Positions 11,484 through 35,977 are shown, counted from the stretch's first letter. The stretch: 64,000 bases of DNA from Procambarus clarkii (GCF_040958095.1 NC_091219.1:29635589-29699588); one strand, 5' to 3'. Program-made: numbers and translations. Notes: generated by a model from the letters alone, not told the origin.

Positions 11484-13229
11484 AAGGAGGTTGAATTTAT
11501 GCATAGTAGTTAGAGTATTATCAGTGATTATCATGCACTCAATTACAGCAGTTTATACTTTTCAGCAGTAGAGTATATATCAAAAGAAGGTTCCCTAATG
11601 TGAAAGTTATTACTATTATAAGGGCTGTGTTGGTAAATATAAAAATTTGTACAAATTTTATAAATCCATGTCATTATGAAGATGATTTTTGTGTGGCAAG
11701 TTAAATGGCATGTCTTTGTGACAAATTGTGGTAAGAATACATGTGATGGCATTGGAAGAACTATAAAAAGAGGTTTAGCAAAGGTTAAACTCCAGAGAAC
11801 CAACATAGGACACAATGACATCAAAAGCCTTGTATGATTTCAGCATATACACTTCAATGCCTTAAAATTATTTTTGTTGCTAAGAAAAAGGTCAAAACGA
11901 ATAGATTACAACTGTTAAATGTACAACTGTTAAATGAACCTGTTTCAGTGAAGGAGGACAACAGGCTTTCATAAAATAATTCCCAAGTCCAAGACTTAAA
12001 TAAAGGCTTACCAAACATCTAACACAACATTATTCAGCGTTAAGTTGACTAGGTTGACTAGAATGTGTAGTACATCTGTATAAAGATACTAGGCATCCCT
12101 TTATACTCACACTCTCCTTACATAGTATTTATATACTGTACTGGGTATGTGGTAATATATTGCCTGTAAGTATGATAGCAAAATATAGTTAAGAAATTAT
12201 CATGGAGATTTCAAAATAATTTGGTGACTAAAATTAGTTTTTTAATACTGTATTGTCAGGAGTATGAAACAATAATTTCCCAGAATATTTCCCAGAATAT
12301 TTATGGGATATACTGTAATTCCCAGATATTTGCTAAGTAAAGCAAGATAATCCAAGTATCCAACCAGATGTTAAAATGGCTTTCTCCTTTCATCTCATTC
12401 ACATCAATTTAGTTCAGCAAGAATGAAGAAGCTATTAGGAATAGGATAAACAAACTAATAGTAGTAGTCTGAATTACAGATACTGTTGTCAGGTCTACTT
12501 ATGATTCATATACCTTTATCAATCTGAAATTAATTTAACACAAATGTACTTATGGTATAAATCTTCAATTCATTAAATACACAAAGTATAATATATGTAT
12601 CAAGATTTTTCCACCCTTTTCAGTCAACGTCCCAATTTACAAATCAATATTTGCAGGATATGCAACCAAATACAGTACTCAGGGATATCTAGAATGCCAC
12701 TCATTCACATACATTAGTCTTAACTCCAATATGTGAATTTTAAAAATACAGATTAACCTGGGGGGGGGTTGAACCATCCCCACCTTTAAAAAAATATAAA
12801 TTGCCTTATCTTTTTGTCATTTTTATTTGGACATAACAATATCAACTCAATATTTGAATGAACTTTGAAGGACTACTCTAGCTCAGTTCTACAGCTATTC
12901 CAGTTTTTATTCTTTTTTTCCTTTGAATTAAGATGCCTTACTTTCTAATACTGTATATCATATATAAAAAAGTAATATTTTTTGTTGGAGCCTGGCTCAC
13001 ATCAGTTCAATGCTGATAGAAGGAATGTTGACCATTGCATAGGTCAAAGTGAGGGGAGATACTGCACATGTTTTATTTCTTATTATTTGTATTTTCCATA
13101 TTTTTTTTTAAACCAGATCTAATATTTCATAAGAAATAAGTAAAAAATATTTGTTGAGCTCTCAGGGTGGCAATTTTGATGTTAGCTGCATTTTGAGGAT
13201 TAAAATTTAATTGTCTGAATTCTCCTATT
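11484..13229. other. Unrecognised non-coding DNA
   Basis: AT-rich sequence with no reading frame, repeat or RNA gene that I recognise. It lies right after the gap. Confidence 0.6.
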
Positions 13230-13435
13230 CTATCTACCCCTCACAGTGTTCAAGAGAGAACTCGAAAAGCACCTCCAAAGGATACCTAATCAACCAGGCT
13301 GTGATTCATATGTCAGGCTGCGAGCAGCCGCATCTAACAGCCTGGTTGACCAGTCCAGCAAGGAGGCCTGGTCGACGACTGGGCCATGGGGACGCTAATC
13401 CCCAAAAACACCTCAAAGTAAAGTAGGCCATCAGA
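13230..13435 (+). mobile_element. LINE family C 3' end, plus strand
   Basis: Decayed coding sequence (IPNQPGCD-like stretch, then a Leu/Arg-rich segment) followed by the tail CCTGGTCGACGACTGGGCC and CACCTCAAAGTA. The same terminal segment is seen at 53795-54100 on the other strand. Confidence 0.65.
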
Positions 13436-15659
13436 CTAAAGACCGACATCAAAACATTTAGTTTTGTTCCCATCTAGATCCAACCCCTCATCCCCTGTTA
13501 TCTAATCAAGCCTATTTTTAAAGCACATGTTGCCATTTACAGCTATGGTATTGGCTAGAAAGCCATTCCACTCTTACCACCCACATTTGTCCAAAATTTG
13601 AGCCTCTCCAACTATAGCCATTGTTATGGATTCTGAATTTTGCCCAGGTCTCAATTTACTGACAACGATGACCACCTACAAATGTAATTTGTAACAACAC
13701 TACAAGTCAATTTACCCATATCAGCACCATTTATCTGGTAGATGGCGTCGCTGTCATTTCTACAATGTAGGACCTTGTACTTTGTAGTGTTGGTCATCAT
13801 CTGGTACTTTTCTGCAGTGGTTAGGCCTTTCTGAAGTTAGGCTGAACCATCATTAAAGCTTACTATTCACCTCACTTTCATGTCATCAACAAACTTGCAG
13901 ATACTGTATTATCATTCACCTATACATATGTATCATTGACATATTATGAACACGGGCTCAAAATATACTCCCCCATTCAACAAGTCTTTACCTGTTTTAC
14001 AATTACCCCCCCCCAAGTGGATTTTCCAATATGTCCCCACACCACCTTCACTGAACACATCAAAATCATAAGTCCTATCACATGCCAGTGTGTCTTCAAA
14101 GGATGTCAATAGCTTGGTTTTACTTTACATATAGATATCTACGAACAGAACATCCAAAAGAAAATCATAAGGACTATCATTTATAGAATTTATAGAAAAT
14201 GACAAATTGCAAATACACAAACTGGCAAGCTACAACTAATGAGGTTCCTTTTGTTTTTGTGCAATCTGAACATGAAATAAACATACTGACATGTCATGAC
14301 AGTCAATTTCTCCACTTTCATTTGGTTCAATACAGAGAATCATGTTTCACAGAAGTAACTGTGAAAGGAACCAGAGATCAAGTCCCCCCATTGCTTGGTT
14401 CCCAAAACACTTAAGGGATATATAGTTACATTTGTTAAGAATCATGCCTTAAGTTCATGCTCTTTTGAGTCGGTTATTTTTCTAATAAACCTATTTTAGT
14501 CTAACGACCCCATAAATACTTTAGTCAAGTGTCAGGAGTCCAGCGACTTTGTCCTACCCCAAAAAGAAATACATATTACTCCAAGATGGTGTAATTGGTT
14601 CCCATACCTGGTTGATACCATGATGTTGAGAAATACTGTACTTGATACTAGAGGAAGTGAATATTGTATATAATTGTGTGTGTATATAATAAAAACTAAT
14701 TTATTGGAATTTCAGGTACTGTATGAATACAGCATATTAAATGTGCAAGGCCAAATAATTTAAATTGGGCATCGTTGGGTGTGGTAAGCCTCTCCCTTAT
14801 TTCTAGTTAGTATTACTTAAAACGTAAACATTAGCTTTGGTAACTAAACTGTTTACAACCTTGACTAAATATTACGTGAATAATAACAAGTGTTCATGAA
14901 GCTACGTGGAACATGAGTTTGTGGTGGAGGAACAAGCTTCATTCAAGAAAGAAGACTTTGAGTCAGATTTAGAAACTTTTTGTACCCAAAAGGATAGATA
15001 GAATCCGTGCGAAGGCCTTTAATCTTTGTGAAATTTCGTTAATCAAGGTCAAATAACACATGAAGCATAATAAAGCTAATTTTCTGCCAAATTTATTATT
15101 ATTGTACATTATTTATTTTTGTAATACATAATATCCAATAAAAGGATTATTGGTCACATTGGGAAATAGACCACAATCTTAATGAAGGCATTTTTCACTT
15201 TTTTTTTACTTTCTTTACTTTTTTACTAACTGGGCAACAACATTGTTGTAAAAAATAATAATATTGCAGCTCAGGCTCTTGTACATTAGTAAAAACCTTC
15301 GTAAGTAGGGCTCAATTATGCCGTCTTAGGGTACACAGTGAAATCAGATTAGTAAAGCCTACACAAAGTGGAGTTCAAACTTGGGGCCATGATACAATGT
15401 ACTGTATCAGTTATTTCCTCAGTAAATCATTAGCTAGTGCAAAGTGTCTACAGTAAATAAATATATTAACACATAAAAAACTGAAAGCCACTAGTTATTT
15501 TTTATTAAGAAGCATAATTTGTTTTTGTTTTATTATGACTACACTATAGTAGCTTATATACTTTACTGGTATCAGTATATTCAATGTGGTTAATGAAAAC
15601 TGCAAAAGCACCTGAGTGTATGAAGATATGATATGTGATATGGAATTATATACAATTGT
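13436..15659. other. Unrecognised non-coding DNA
   Basis: I see only short C runs and AT-rich sequence, with no supportable gene. Confidence 0.55.
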
Positions 15660-15815
15660 AGCTATCAGGGGGAAAATGCCAAGCCATTACAACTTTATAG
15701 CACTTGGAAGGGGTCAGGATAAGGATTTAGGATGGGGATGGGGGAAAGGAATGGTGCCCAACTACTTAAACGGCCGGGGATTGAACGCCGACCTGCATGA
15801 AGCAATAGTCTCTTC
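15660..15815 (-). mobile_element. tRNA-derived SINE, minus strand
   Basis: On the minus strand the segment carries a B-box-like GTTCAATCCCCGG, then GGGCACCAT, TCCTATCC-like and GTGCTATAAAGTTGTAATGG landmarks in the same order as the copies at 22890 and 26180. Confidence 0.6.
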
Positions 15816-16364
15816 AAGTTACATGTTCATTTAGTGTCATTTCAACTAACATGCCAACATTTACTGTAAAGTATACAGTAATGATAAAAGAAAGAATTAA
15901 TGAATGAACTTTAATTTTTGCCAAATTTGTTATGACTAGAAATTTGGTTAACCTAAATATCTGATAAATGACATCTACTCAATTTAAAGTATAAGAACTG
16001 TACTGAAAATCCGTATCGAACCTAAGGAATATTTTTACACTGAATATAAACCTATTGGAGAATAGTGCAAGATGTAATTTTCTAAAGGTTAAAACATTAC
16101 TAGCACATTATTAAAAATTATACCCCATTGAGATATTTAAATTCTGATTTTGGTATATCATGATTAATTTTAAGCAATAATACAATTTCACAAAGCTTTA
16201 TTTATAAAAACAAAACTAATTTACAGCATATAATTGGCATACAGTAGCCTAAATGCCAAAGGAAACCCCTAAATTGTACTCGAGGCATGTTGTAAACCAC
16301 TACTAAAAACCTGACTCAATAAGCTGTGACCAACTTTATCTTATTAAAGTTACTAACATTAACT
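15816..16364. other. Unrecognised non-coding DNA
   Basis: AT-rich; nothing supportable seen on either strand. Confidence 0.5.
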
Positions 16365-16465
16365 AAGTGCGGGTTGGACATGTATATGAGTGGGATTGGG
16401 TGGTTATAGATAGGAGCTGCCTCGTATGGGCCAATAGGCCTTCTGCAGTTGCCTTTGTTTTTAAC
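16365..16465 (+). mobile_element. LINE family B 3' end
   Basis: Contains GGACATGTATATGAGTGGGA, TTGGGTGGTTATAG, GGAGCTGCCTCGTATGGGCC and AATAGGCCTTCTGCAGTTGC. This is the same 3' end as the better preserved copy at 20950-21028. Confidence 0.75.
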
Positions 16466-16741
16466 ATCATTAGTCTTAATTAAATGTGCATTCTTTCTAC
16501 TTAATATTGCACAGAATTATAGGTCTATTAATTAATTATGTCATTGAAACAGTTGTCATAAGGGTATTAATAAATTTTCTCATTTAATTTCTTTATTATT
16601 AAGAAGTCTTTTCCCCTTCCCGACTGCACATAATTTGTGCTTAAGAGGCAAAACCCTTTTACCTAAACCCACAGATGAGATTTGAAACATAACTTTGAAC
16701 AATAATATTAAAGAATGAAACACTTGTGTATGATGACCAAA

Positions 16742-16868
16742 CCACACATCAGAAAATGGAGAAACGAAGATGTTTAGCTCCATCCAGGTCCATTATCAAG
16801 TCTGGAACATTACACGACTTAATAATAGTCCAGGATGGACCAAAATTTCTCAATTTTCTGATGTGTGG
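16742..16868. mobile_element. Palindromic foldback (MITE-like) element
   Basis: Arms of about 53-61 bp face each other around a 13-bp spacer. The left arm begins CCACACATCAGAAAATGGAG and the right arm ends CTCAATTTTCTGATGTGTGG. The central GACTT...CCAGG...TGGAC blocks also pair. It has no coding capacity. A simple foldback element or decayed MITE fits. Confidence 0.65.
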
Positions 16869-17871
16869 ATTTTTCATTATATCTTCAGCCATGTTATTGT
16901 GACTGTTTGCACATATTAGTGTAACTTAAATCACTGAATGAACCCATGAAGTTACAGTAAAGGCATATACAGGCTCATTTTCAAATTAAAACATCCAATC
17001 GCTAGGTTTGGCTGAATTAGATTATGGCTAGGTAAGGAAGGTTTTAATACAATACAATAAAAAAATCAATTGGTAAATTGGTGACGACCAATCGGCTGTC
17101 CTTGTTAGAAAGCAAGCCACTGGTACAGAGATCCTCAAAACACCTCCAGGTAATCCATCCCACTTCTCATTAATGATCAAAATCCACATGACTAAGGATC
17201 ACCCCAACATATCCCAAATTTCATCAGTTTACATTACAATTTACGAAGGGTTTATTTTTTGTCTGCTTTGTAATATTCTAGTTTCAAAGTTGTTCTTTCA
17301 AATGCAAACTATACAACCCCTTCAGGAAATGTGTCATAAACTGCTAAAGTTTCAACAGCTTTAACAGATTCACAGTACATAAAACTGTAAAACTAAAAAC
17401 AGTGCAATAGATCCCTGGTGAGGGATGTTATAAACAATTATTACGAGACTGGAGATGGAGACAACCTACAGCAAAGTGCCACAAGAGAAGTGACGAGCCA
17501 CAAATGCAGCAACCTTCTCCAATCCTTGGAGGAACAGTAAATTCATAAACGACGCTTTACTTATAACTCTTTCCACGCTAAGAAAATCAACTGCAAAACC
17601 ATCTTTTGTAAGAAATGATTGGTAAACAACATTAACCCACACCCAAAAAGCCCTGTCCAGACACTATTTAAGAAAAATTAGTTGTCAATTGTCTTGTATT
17701 AGCCTACTGTATGGCAGTATATAAAGCAATTAATGTTTAAAGCTTGAGATGATATTGGAGGCCCAAATTAACATGTTATGGTGATTCACAGAGTATTAAA
17801 AGAGTATGAGAAGTAAGTATGAAGGAAATATCCTTGCCAACTAGGCCTAAGCTTACCCCAAGAGCGTTGCA
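16869..17871. other. Unrecognised non-coding DNA
   Basis: No gene or repeat recognised. Confidence 0.45.
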
Positions 17872-18099
17872 TCATTCAATAACAAACTTGTTATGTTGAG
17901 AAGTCATAAAGTCTTGAAGAGCACTACATTGTGCAGCACTAAACGTTTCAAGCCTACAGGAACTCCTTTGTAGAGCTCCAATAACTTTAGGATGACTTAG
18001 AATTACTGTATATAACCATACTAATGGCCTTTGACAAATTTGCATGCAGTCACCTGGGTCTGCACCCACTTTCAGTTTATTTGCAACACATCTTTGATT
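17872..18099 (-). CDS. Possible terminal exon of an unidentified gene
   Basis: An open minus-strand frame of about 75 codons ends at a TGA at 17872 and reads, near its end, CSALQDFMTSQHNKFVIE. Residue composition is protein-like, not repeat-like, and several AG acceptors lie inside it on the minus strand. It lies just 3', in minus orientation, of the GC-rich region at 18420-19440. That would suit the last exon of a small divergent gene opposite WDR5. I recognise no family, and chance cannot be excluded at this length. Confidence 0.25.
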   Translation of the reverse strand, partial: NQRCVANKLKVGADPGDCMQICQRPLVWLYTVILSHPKVIGALQRSSCRLETFSAAQCSALQDFMTSQHNKFVIE

Positions 18100-18419
18100 T
18101 CAACCTTCATGCCTTTAGTTTTTCATAATTCAATTCAATTTTTGTTCTGTAATTACAATAGCAAACACAGAGAAGCAAAGGCAAAACTCAAACGGACTCA
18201 CAACAAACCCAGAGTAGGTCTTGGGACGGCGCACGTAGCGTCCCTCACTCCACACTCGATGTTTTCTCCGCACTCACAACAATTCCATTGGCACTGTGTG
18301 TATCAAGCAAGTCTCTAGTCTCTCGGGCACAAACTGGCACTGGTCAACACTTTGCACTCACATTGTAACGATACTAATCACCACAAAACTTCAAAGACAG
18401 TGGCTCTGGCGTCAGCCAT

Positions 18420-19440
18420 AACGGCTTTGGTTTCAAAATGGCGGGTAGAGCAGGTCAGAGGCGCCGGGAGCCGCGCACTAGTAGGACGCCTCTAGAGCGC
18501 TCCCTCCCCGCCCCCAGCCTCACGCCAGACCCTCTACAGCCGCCCAACATCCTCTAGAACGCTTTACTCTCATCTTCAACCCCCACTCTCAATGGTATAT
18601 ACCAGGAAACCTTAAACTTAAAAGGATTTTCCTTATGCTCCCAAGAGTTATGGCTGACTCAACCTTTGACGCTGGAAAGCCACGCTCATATTGGTGAAGG
18701 TGGTATGGCGCTGTGTGTGTAGGTAGACGAAGCAGAATGGTCTAATACCCTCTATTGACGGGTTGTGGTGCGTGCTGGTAGTGGAGGTGGGGAGGATGGC
18801 CGCGGCCAGCCATGATAGTCAGAGATACCCGCCGGTGACGCGCCTCACAATGGCTCACTCCGCCCCAGCCACCACACACAGTCCCTCACACAACTCGCAA
18901 CCTGATTGGTCCACACTGGTCACATGACCACGCAACACCTCCCAACTCCTCACAACCACTCGCTAACACCATTTATTCACCTTCTTTTCCAAAGCTCGTG
19001 CATGCCGAACTGTTAGGAATCATCAAACATTCAGTATATGGGAGAGAGTGGCGGGACGGTGATGGAGAGGAGGACACCGGGGAGCGTGTGTGCTCCGGGA
19101 GCCTCACACCATGATGGCCGCCATGACGTCACTCCCAGGGTTCCAATCATAACACTTGGCGCCAACCACACGTACCGTAAATACTTTTAAACTCAATTCT
19201 TACTCTGCATCTAGCTTGTTTACCAATGAGATAACGTCTTTGATATTTATTTAAATGTTTTATACTTGTATCTTTTCGTGTTGACTGTTGCCTTTATTAA
19301 TATTATTCACACGTGGTAAGTTTAATATTTTGTCAGCTCACATGGCTGTGTTTGGGTTAAAGTGTAAATAGACCACACAAGCCGCTCTTCCTCTTCACTT
19401 ACTACATTTTTTGTAAGAACAGCTGTACGTAAAGGGACAG
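18420..19440. promoter_or_regulatory. GC-rich putative promoter and WDR5 5' UTR exon end
   Basis: GC- and CpG-rich compared with the AT-rich surroundings. It contains ATGGCGGCC-type blocks on both strands (for example CCATGATGGCCGCCATGACG near 19108). At its right end AAAGGGACAG is followed by GTGAGT at 19441, a strong donor that could end a non-coding first exon of WDR5. A matching acceptor is TTCAAG before 21754, 50 bases upstream of the ATG. The minus strand offers a similar GTGAGT donor near 18360, so the promoter may be bidirectional. No TATA box is obvious. Confidence 0.5.
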
Positions 19441-19689
19441 GTGAGTGACCCAGTGTTTAGCGTAAATAATATACAAATAGACTTAATTGAGTGAGTTTGG
19501 AGTGAAGAAGAGATAGTGGGAGGGTGAGATGCTCACCTGTACTGGCAGGCCTCACCTGCTCTTCTAGGCAACATTACGCCATCAAACCTAACACAAAATG
19601 CATAAATAAATCATGAAATATATGCTTTTCATTGAGGAAGCAAATAACATTAAAACCAAGCTTAAATACACTTGGAGTGTCTGAGAGGA

Positions 19690-20287
19690 TTGGTTAACCG
19701 CAAATAATGTTACATGAATCATGGGATTCAACCACTACAAATTACTTCAAGATCATCATCACAGCACAACTCTGCTCTCAGAACTATAACAGTCTGTCTT
19801 CAGACATCACAGCCCCTCTGTCCAAGTCCCATTGTCATGCTAAACATACACTCACTCCACACATTCTCATGTGCTCTACATGTACAAAACCTTGTTCCTA
19901 AATGCTAATCTTGATCTAAAACTTTTCCTTGATAGGTGTAATAGAACCGATGAGCACCACACCAGAAATAAATATCTGATATCCCCAGTCAGACTAAATC
20001 TGTGCAAACACTTCATGCAAATAAAAGGGCCCAGTCTTTGGAACTCACTCCCTGATGAATTAAACAATTGTCCAACCTATGCCTTATTCAATAGTAAAAC
20101 CTAAAAGTACCTCATTACATCCTCATAGTCTCCTACCTAGTACCTCAATTTGCACTGTACCTTGTATTACCCACTTCCCAATATTAGTAATATTAGTACC
20201 AGTGTAATCACCTCTATTAACTTATATTGTAGTTATTTGTTAATATAAAAACCTTGCCACAATGTACCCTTTCATCATGCCTGATAA
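19690..20287 (+). mobile_element. LINE family A fragment
   Basis: Decayed frames encode MYKTLFLNANLDLKLFLDRC and a GPSLWNSLPDELNN stretch, matching the other family A copies. The element is interrupted by a family B LINE at 20288. Its 3' end resumes at about 21029. Confidence 0.7.
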
Positions 20288-21028
20288 GTTCTGAGGTTAG
20301 GTAATGATGATAGAGTTACAAGATACGAGCTAGATGGTGTTGTGATTGCGAAGTCGGATTGCGAAAGGGATCTGGGAGTTATGATTAGTAAGAATTTAAA
20401 ACAAAAGGATCAATGCATAAATGTTCGTAATAAGGCAAATCGGACACTTGGATTTATTAATCGCAGCGTTAGTAACAAGACACCTGGTGTGGTTCTCAAG
20501 CTATATCTTGCTCTAGTTAGGCCCCATTTAGATTATGCAGTTCAGTTTTGGTCGCCATATTATAGAATGGATATAAATTCACTTGAACGTGTCCAGCGTA
20601 GGATGACTAAGTTAATTCCCCAAATTAGAAATCTTTCATATGAAGAAAGATTAACAAAGCTTAAGTTGCATTCACTGGAAAGGCGAAGAGTTAGGGGCGA
20701 CATGATAGAGGTTTACAAGTGGGTGAATGGACATAACAAGGGGGATATTAATAGGGTATTAAAAGTATCAACACAGGACAGAACACGAAACAATGGGTAT
20801 AAATTGGATAAGTTTAGATTTAGGAAAGACTTGGGTAAATACTGGTTCAGTAACAGGGTTGTTGATTTGTGGAACCAATTGCCGCGTAACGTGGTGGAGG
20901 CGGGGTCCCTCGATTGTTTCAAGCGCGGATTGGACAAGTATATGAGTGAGATTGGGTGGTTATAGAATAGGAGCTGCCTCGAATGGGCCAATAGGCCTTC
21001 TGCAGTTACCTTTGTTCTTATGTTCTTA
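20288..21028 (+). mobile_element. LINE family B, RT C-terminal part, open frame
   Basis: The frame is open from 20288 to the stop at 20963-20965, about 225 codons. It encodes the end of a non-LTR reverse transcriptase: CERDLGVMISKNL, then LALVRPHLDYAVQFWSPYYR, LERVQRRMTKLIP, YEERLTKLKLHSLERRRVRG and a final WNQLPRNVVEAGSLDCFKRG. This order is characteristic of jockey/CR1-like elements. The 5' part, including the catalytic motif, is missing. The 3' end is GGAGCTGCCTCGAATGGGCC followed by a TTCTTATG repeat tail. It sits inside a family A LINE. An open frame in a truncated element suggests a fairly recent insertion. Confidence 0.85.
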
Positions 21029-21160
21029 TGTTATATGTTAGATTAAGGACCTGCCAATGATGTGTGTGTTAGTGGCTTTGCAGAATGTCAAAATACCAAT
21101 CTTATGTAATCTCACCAACCCATTGTACCTTCTTGTGAATAAAATTATTATTATTATTAT
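21029..21160 (+). mobile_element. LINE family A 3' end (continuation)
   Basis: Family A 3' signature TTAGATTAAGGACCTGCC, then TGTACCTTCTTGTGAATAAA and an (ATT)n tail. It continues the element interrupted at 20288. Confidence 0.7.
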
Positions 21161-21339
21161 TAATCATGAGTAAAGAACAGTAAAGGTTGACATGCTGACC
21201 AGCCACAGCTGTATGATGTCACGCTATACCCACATAGCTGCACGTGGGTAATAAGCCTTCAATTGTACCTATTGCCTGGTAGATATGCAGAATAACACAC
21301 ATTGAAGAGGCAATCCTATCTTTCATTATATATAATATA

Positions 21340-21500
21340 TATATAATGTGTGTGTGTGTGTAAATCACGAAAAATAAACACGTGTTTAAAAATGTGAGTG
21401 TCAGACCAGGGAGGAAGAATTGAAATAGGAATTTCCTTAAGTACTTTCGTATATTAATACATCTTGAGAAGGAATCTCCTTCTGAAGATGTGTGTGTGTG

Positions 21501-21555
<55 letters not shown>

Positions 21556-21576
21556 CATATATATATATATATATAT

Positions 21577-21643
<67 letters not shown>

Positions 21644-21660
21644 TATGTATATATATATAT
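21340..21660. repeat. (GT)n and long (TA)n microsatellite
   Basis: A short GT run at about 21348-21361 and a GT/TA run beginning near 21488 lead into nearly pure TA repeats to about 21660. The AT tract can fold on itself and is prone to length error in assembly. It lies in the presumed 5' intron of WDR5, about 145 bp before the start-codon exon. Confidence 0.95.
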
Positions 21661-21803
21661 ATTGATAATTTTTAGTAGTATTAATTATTATTATTATCCT
21701 TTGCATTCCTAAATGAGTTTAACCTTTAAATTTTTTTATATTTCATGTTCAAGGCATGTTCTAGGGGTTTACTGAATCGGTGGCTTATATAATTGGTGTC
21801 ATC

Positions 21804-33305
<11,502 letters not shown>

Positions 33306-33900
33306 TCCTAGGTTCCAAACAACATAATGAAGCATTTCCAGTTTCAAATTATCCTTTAACAGACACTTAACATATTTACATCTACTCGTGAAGTGTGTTT
33401 GGCTGTAAATGATGTACAGTACCCCGGTAAATGGTACTATGATGGCTGTAAATCGTTAGTACAAGTATGGTTGAATTACAAAACTGTGAAATTATGCAAC
33501 TTTCTGGATGTCATAATTTCAGTAATGATGTGCGTGTATATATATATATATAAATAATTTTTTCATGTAAGGTATTTAATTGTAATACAAGCCAAATTTA
33601 TGTGAAAAACATGTTAGGGTATAGTTAACGTTGTTCATAGCTTGTGTAAACTAATTGTGAAATTACTTTTTTTATATAATAATTACTGTATAAAGAGGTT
33701 CATTTTTTATAGCTGAAACTTTGCAAATTACATGATATTTTTTATTCAGTGCAGTACCTACTTAAGAACATGACAGTAACATGATTCCTTAGTTTGAATT
33801 TTAATTAAAATTAGGAAGAATGTATGATTTAAATTCTTTTTGCCATTGAGAAATCTTTGTATGAAATTGAACCATTTAATAAAAATTGTAATATATTCAA
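33306..33900 (+). other. WDR5: WDR5 3' UTR (probable)
   Basis: AT-rich sequence after the stop; AATAAA at 33878-33883 is a good polyadenylation signal. The TA dinucleotide run near 33536-33551 is the only repeat. Confidence 0.6.
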
Positions 33901-34935
33901 AACAAGTTTAATTTACACATACCATACTACTACTTCAACCCCTTCACTGCACCAGCTAAATATGATGGAAAATTTGTTGTGAGATGACCATATTACAGAA
34001 TGGCTATCACTTAGAGAAAATCAATAAGATGAGAGACTGGTCCCTGGTTATGAATGAGACCTTCCATTCGAGGTAAGGTTTAGGGAGCTCTGCCCACATT
34101 CTCAGAAGAGGCAGAAGACATGTTCAAGGTTTTCAAGTAGAAAAGAATATATCAATGGAAGATATGGTTGAAGTCATGAAACTTTCAGAACTTGTAGCAA
34201 TGCCTATAAGCTGGAAATTTTCAGAATAATGAAGTATGTTTGACACTTGTGTTCGTAAGGTTAAATATCACAGTAAGCCTTACAAAAATTACTGTTTCCA
34301 TACATAATGGGTAAATAAAAATTTTTGCACAACTAGTAATACTGGTGCTCTCGTTAAGCTGGAGATTGACTTAGTATGTAATGACTGTTGCAGGGTGTAA
34401 CAATTCTGACTAATAAAGTATACAATAGACTAAATAAACTTAAAACATTGAAATCAAAGCATAAATTGAATTGAAAAAGAAAAGTGATAATACTTACATG
34501 ATGGATGGAACAGCAGAAATTGAAACATGTTTCTTGAACATTTAAATGGCTGAATATTAGGTTCTGTCCTCATATTAAGTACGTGTACTGTATATTGGCG
34601 GTATGGAATTACCAAAGGATAATCCTCATTGCTTCATTTTGCATTTTTTAAGCTCCCCAAGCACTTATTTCAAGCATTATAGCAAACAGATGCAGCACAG
34701 TCAAAGATCTAATACGTGTAAGAAACATAATTTTAGCAAATCTGACATTTGCAACATAGCCTGGGTGATACCCTGCCACAGCCTTGAGAACTCTGAGCCA
34801 CTCTTTATAAAGACGATAGTCTGGTTTCAACATAGCCATACAGTAAGATTTCAAGACCAATTACATCAGTGTGTTGACATAGTCAAGCTGGGATCATTAC
34901 ATTTTACGTTTTTCGTTTTACGAGGAGTAACGCCT
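33900..34935. other. Unrecognised intergenic DNA
   Basis: Holds overlapping frames on both strands at 34603-35001 (+) and 34648-34860 (-), also present at 6807-7205 in copy 1. They share no recognised domain, and their conservation between copies only reflects the duplication. Confidence 0.5.
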
Positions 34936-35977
34936 GGTGATGACCCCAAAGACTTAATAAATAAATGTTTATTCAGTTACAAGTACATACATACAAGATG
35001 AGTTACAAACAAAATGTTGGATTTCTAGATAAAGCTAGTACATACTATGCCTAAAGCCACTAATACGCACAGCGTTTCGGGCAATATGTGGGAAAACCAC
35101 TTAGACTAAAACTTAAAACTAATTGAGATCAAAGCATAAATTTAATTGAAAAGGGGGAAAAAAAGAATTATAATAATTACATGATGGATGGAACAAAAGA
35201 AGAAATTTTAACTAAATGAAACGAAGACTACAATTTTCTTCAAGTTTATACATGGTGGATATCAGCAGCTAAACACGTTGGGCAATAATCAATATTGTTT
35301 GAAAATAGCAAGACATGGGTTGACATTTAAGGGGTAAGGTAGGTTGATTGGAGTTTATTAGGAAGTATTTAGTTTTACTCTTAAACCGGTTGAGAGAGGT
35401 ACAGTCTTTGACATGATTGGAAAGATCATTCCACACTCTGGGTCCCTTGATTTGTAGAGCATTTCTAGTTTGGTTAAGTCGTGCTCATGGAATATCAAAT
35501 AGGTATTGTATTTGTTTCTAGTGTGGTGACCATGGGTTCCGTTACAACCTTCTAGGAAGCGTTTAAGGTCAGGATTGGCATTACAGTTCAGAGTTTTATA
35601 TATAGAGAGTACACTTAAGAGGATGTGCAGTGACTTAATATCTAACATATTAAAAGATTTAAGAAAGGGGGGCCAAGTGCTGTCTGAGGCCAGAGCTTGT
35701 TATTGTTCTAATAGCAAATTTGTGTTGAGTAATTAGAGGACGTAGATGATTTTGGGTAGTAGAACCCCAAGCCCAGGTACCATAATTGAGATAAGGATAG
35801 ATGAGAGTAATAGAGCATTACCAGGGAAGGGCGAGGTACGTAATATCTGATTTGAGAAAGAATGCCAACTGTTTTAGAATTGGATTGCTATATTTTGAAT
35901 GTGGCCCTGGAAATTCAGCTTGTTATCAATTAGAACACCAAGAGCTTTTAGTGCCCTCTAATCCTTTTGCTCTATCA
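34936..35977 (-). mobile_element. LINE family A 3' part (copy 2)
   Basis: Counterpart of 7140-8180, with a decayed C-terminal frame at 35358-35648. Confidence 0.7.

Noticed and set aside
10944-11534. Open frames running across the N gap on both strands
   Set aside because: They consist almost entirely of undetermined residues and are produced by the gap.
21219-21706. Minus-strand frames with Tyr/Ile repeats
   Set aside because: They are translations of the TA microsatellite.
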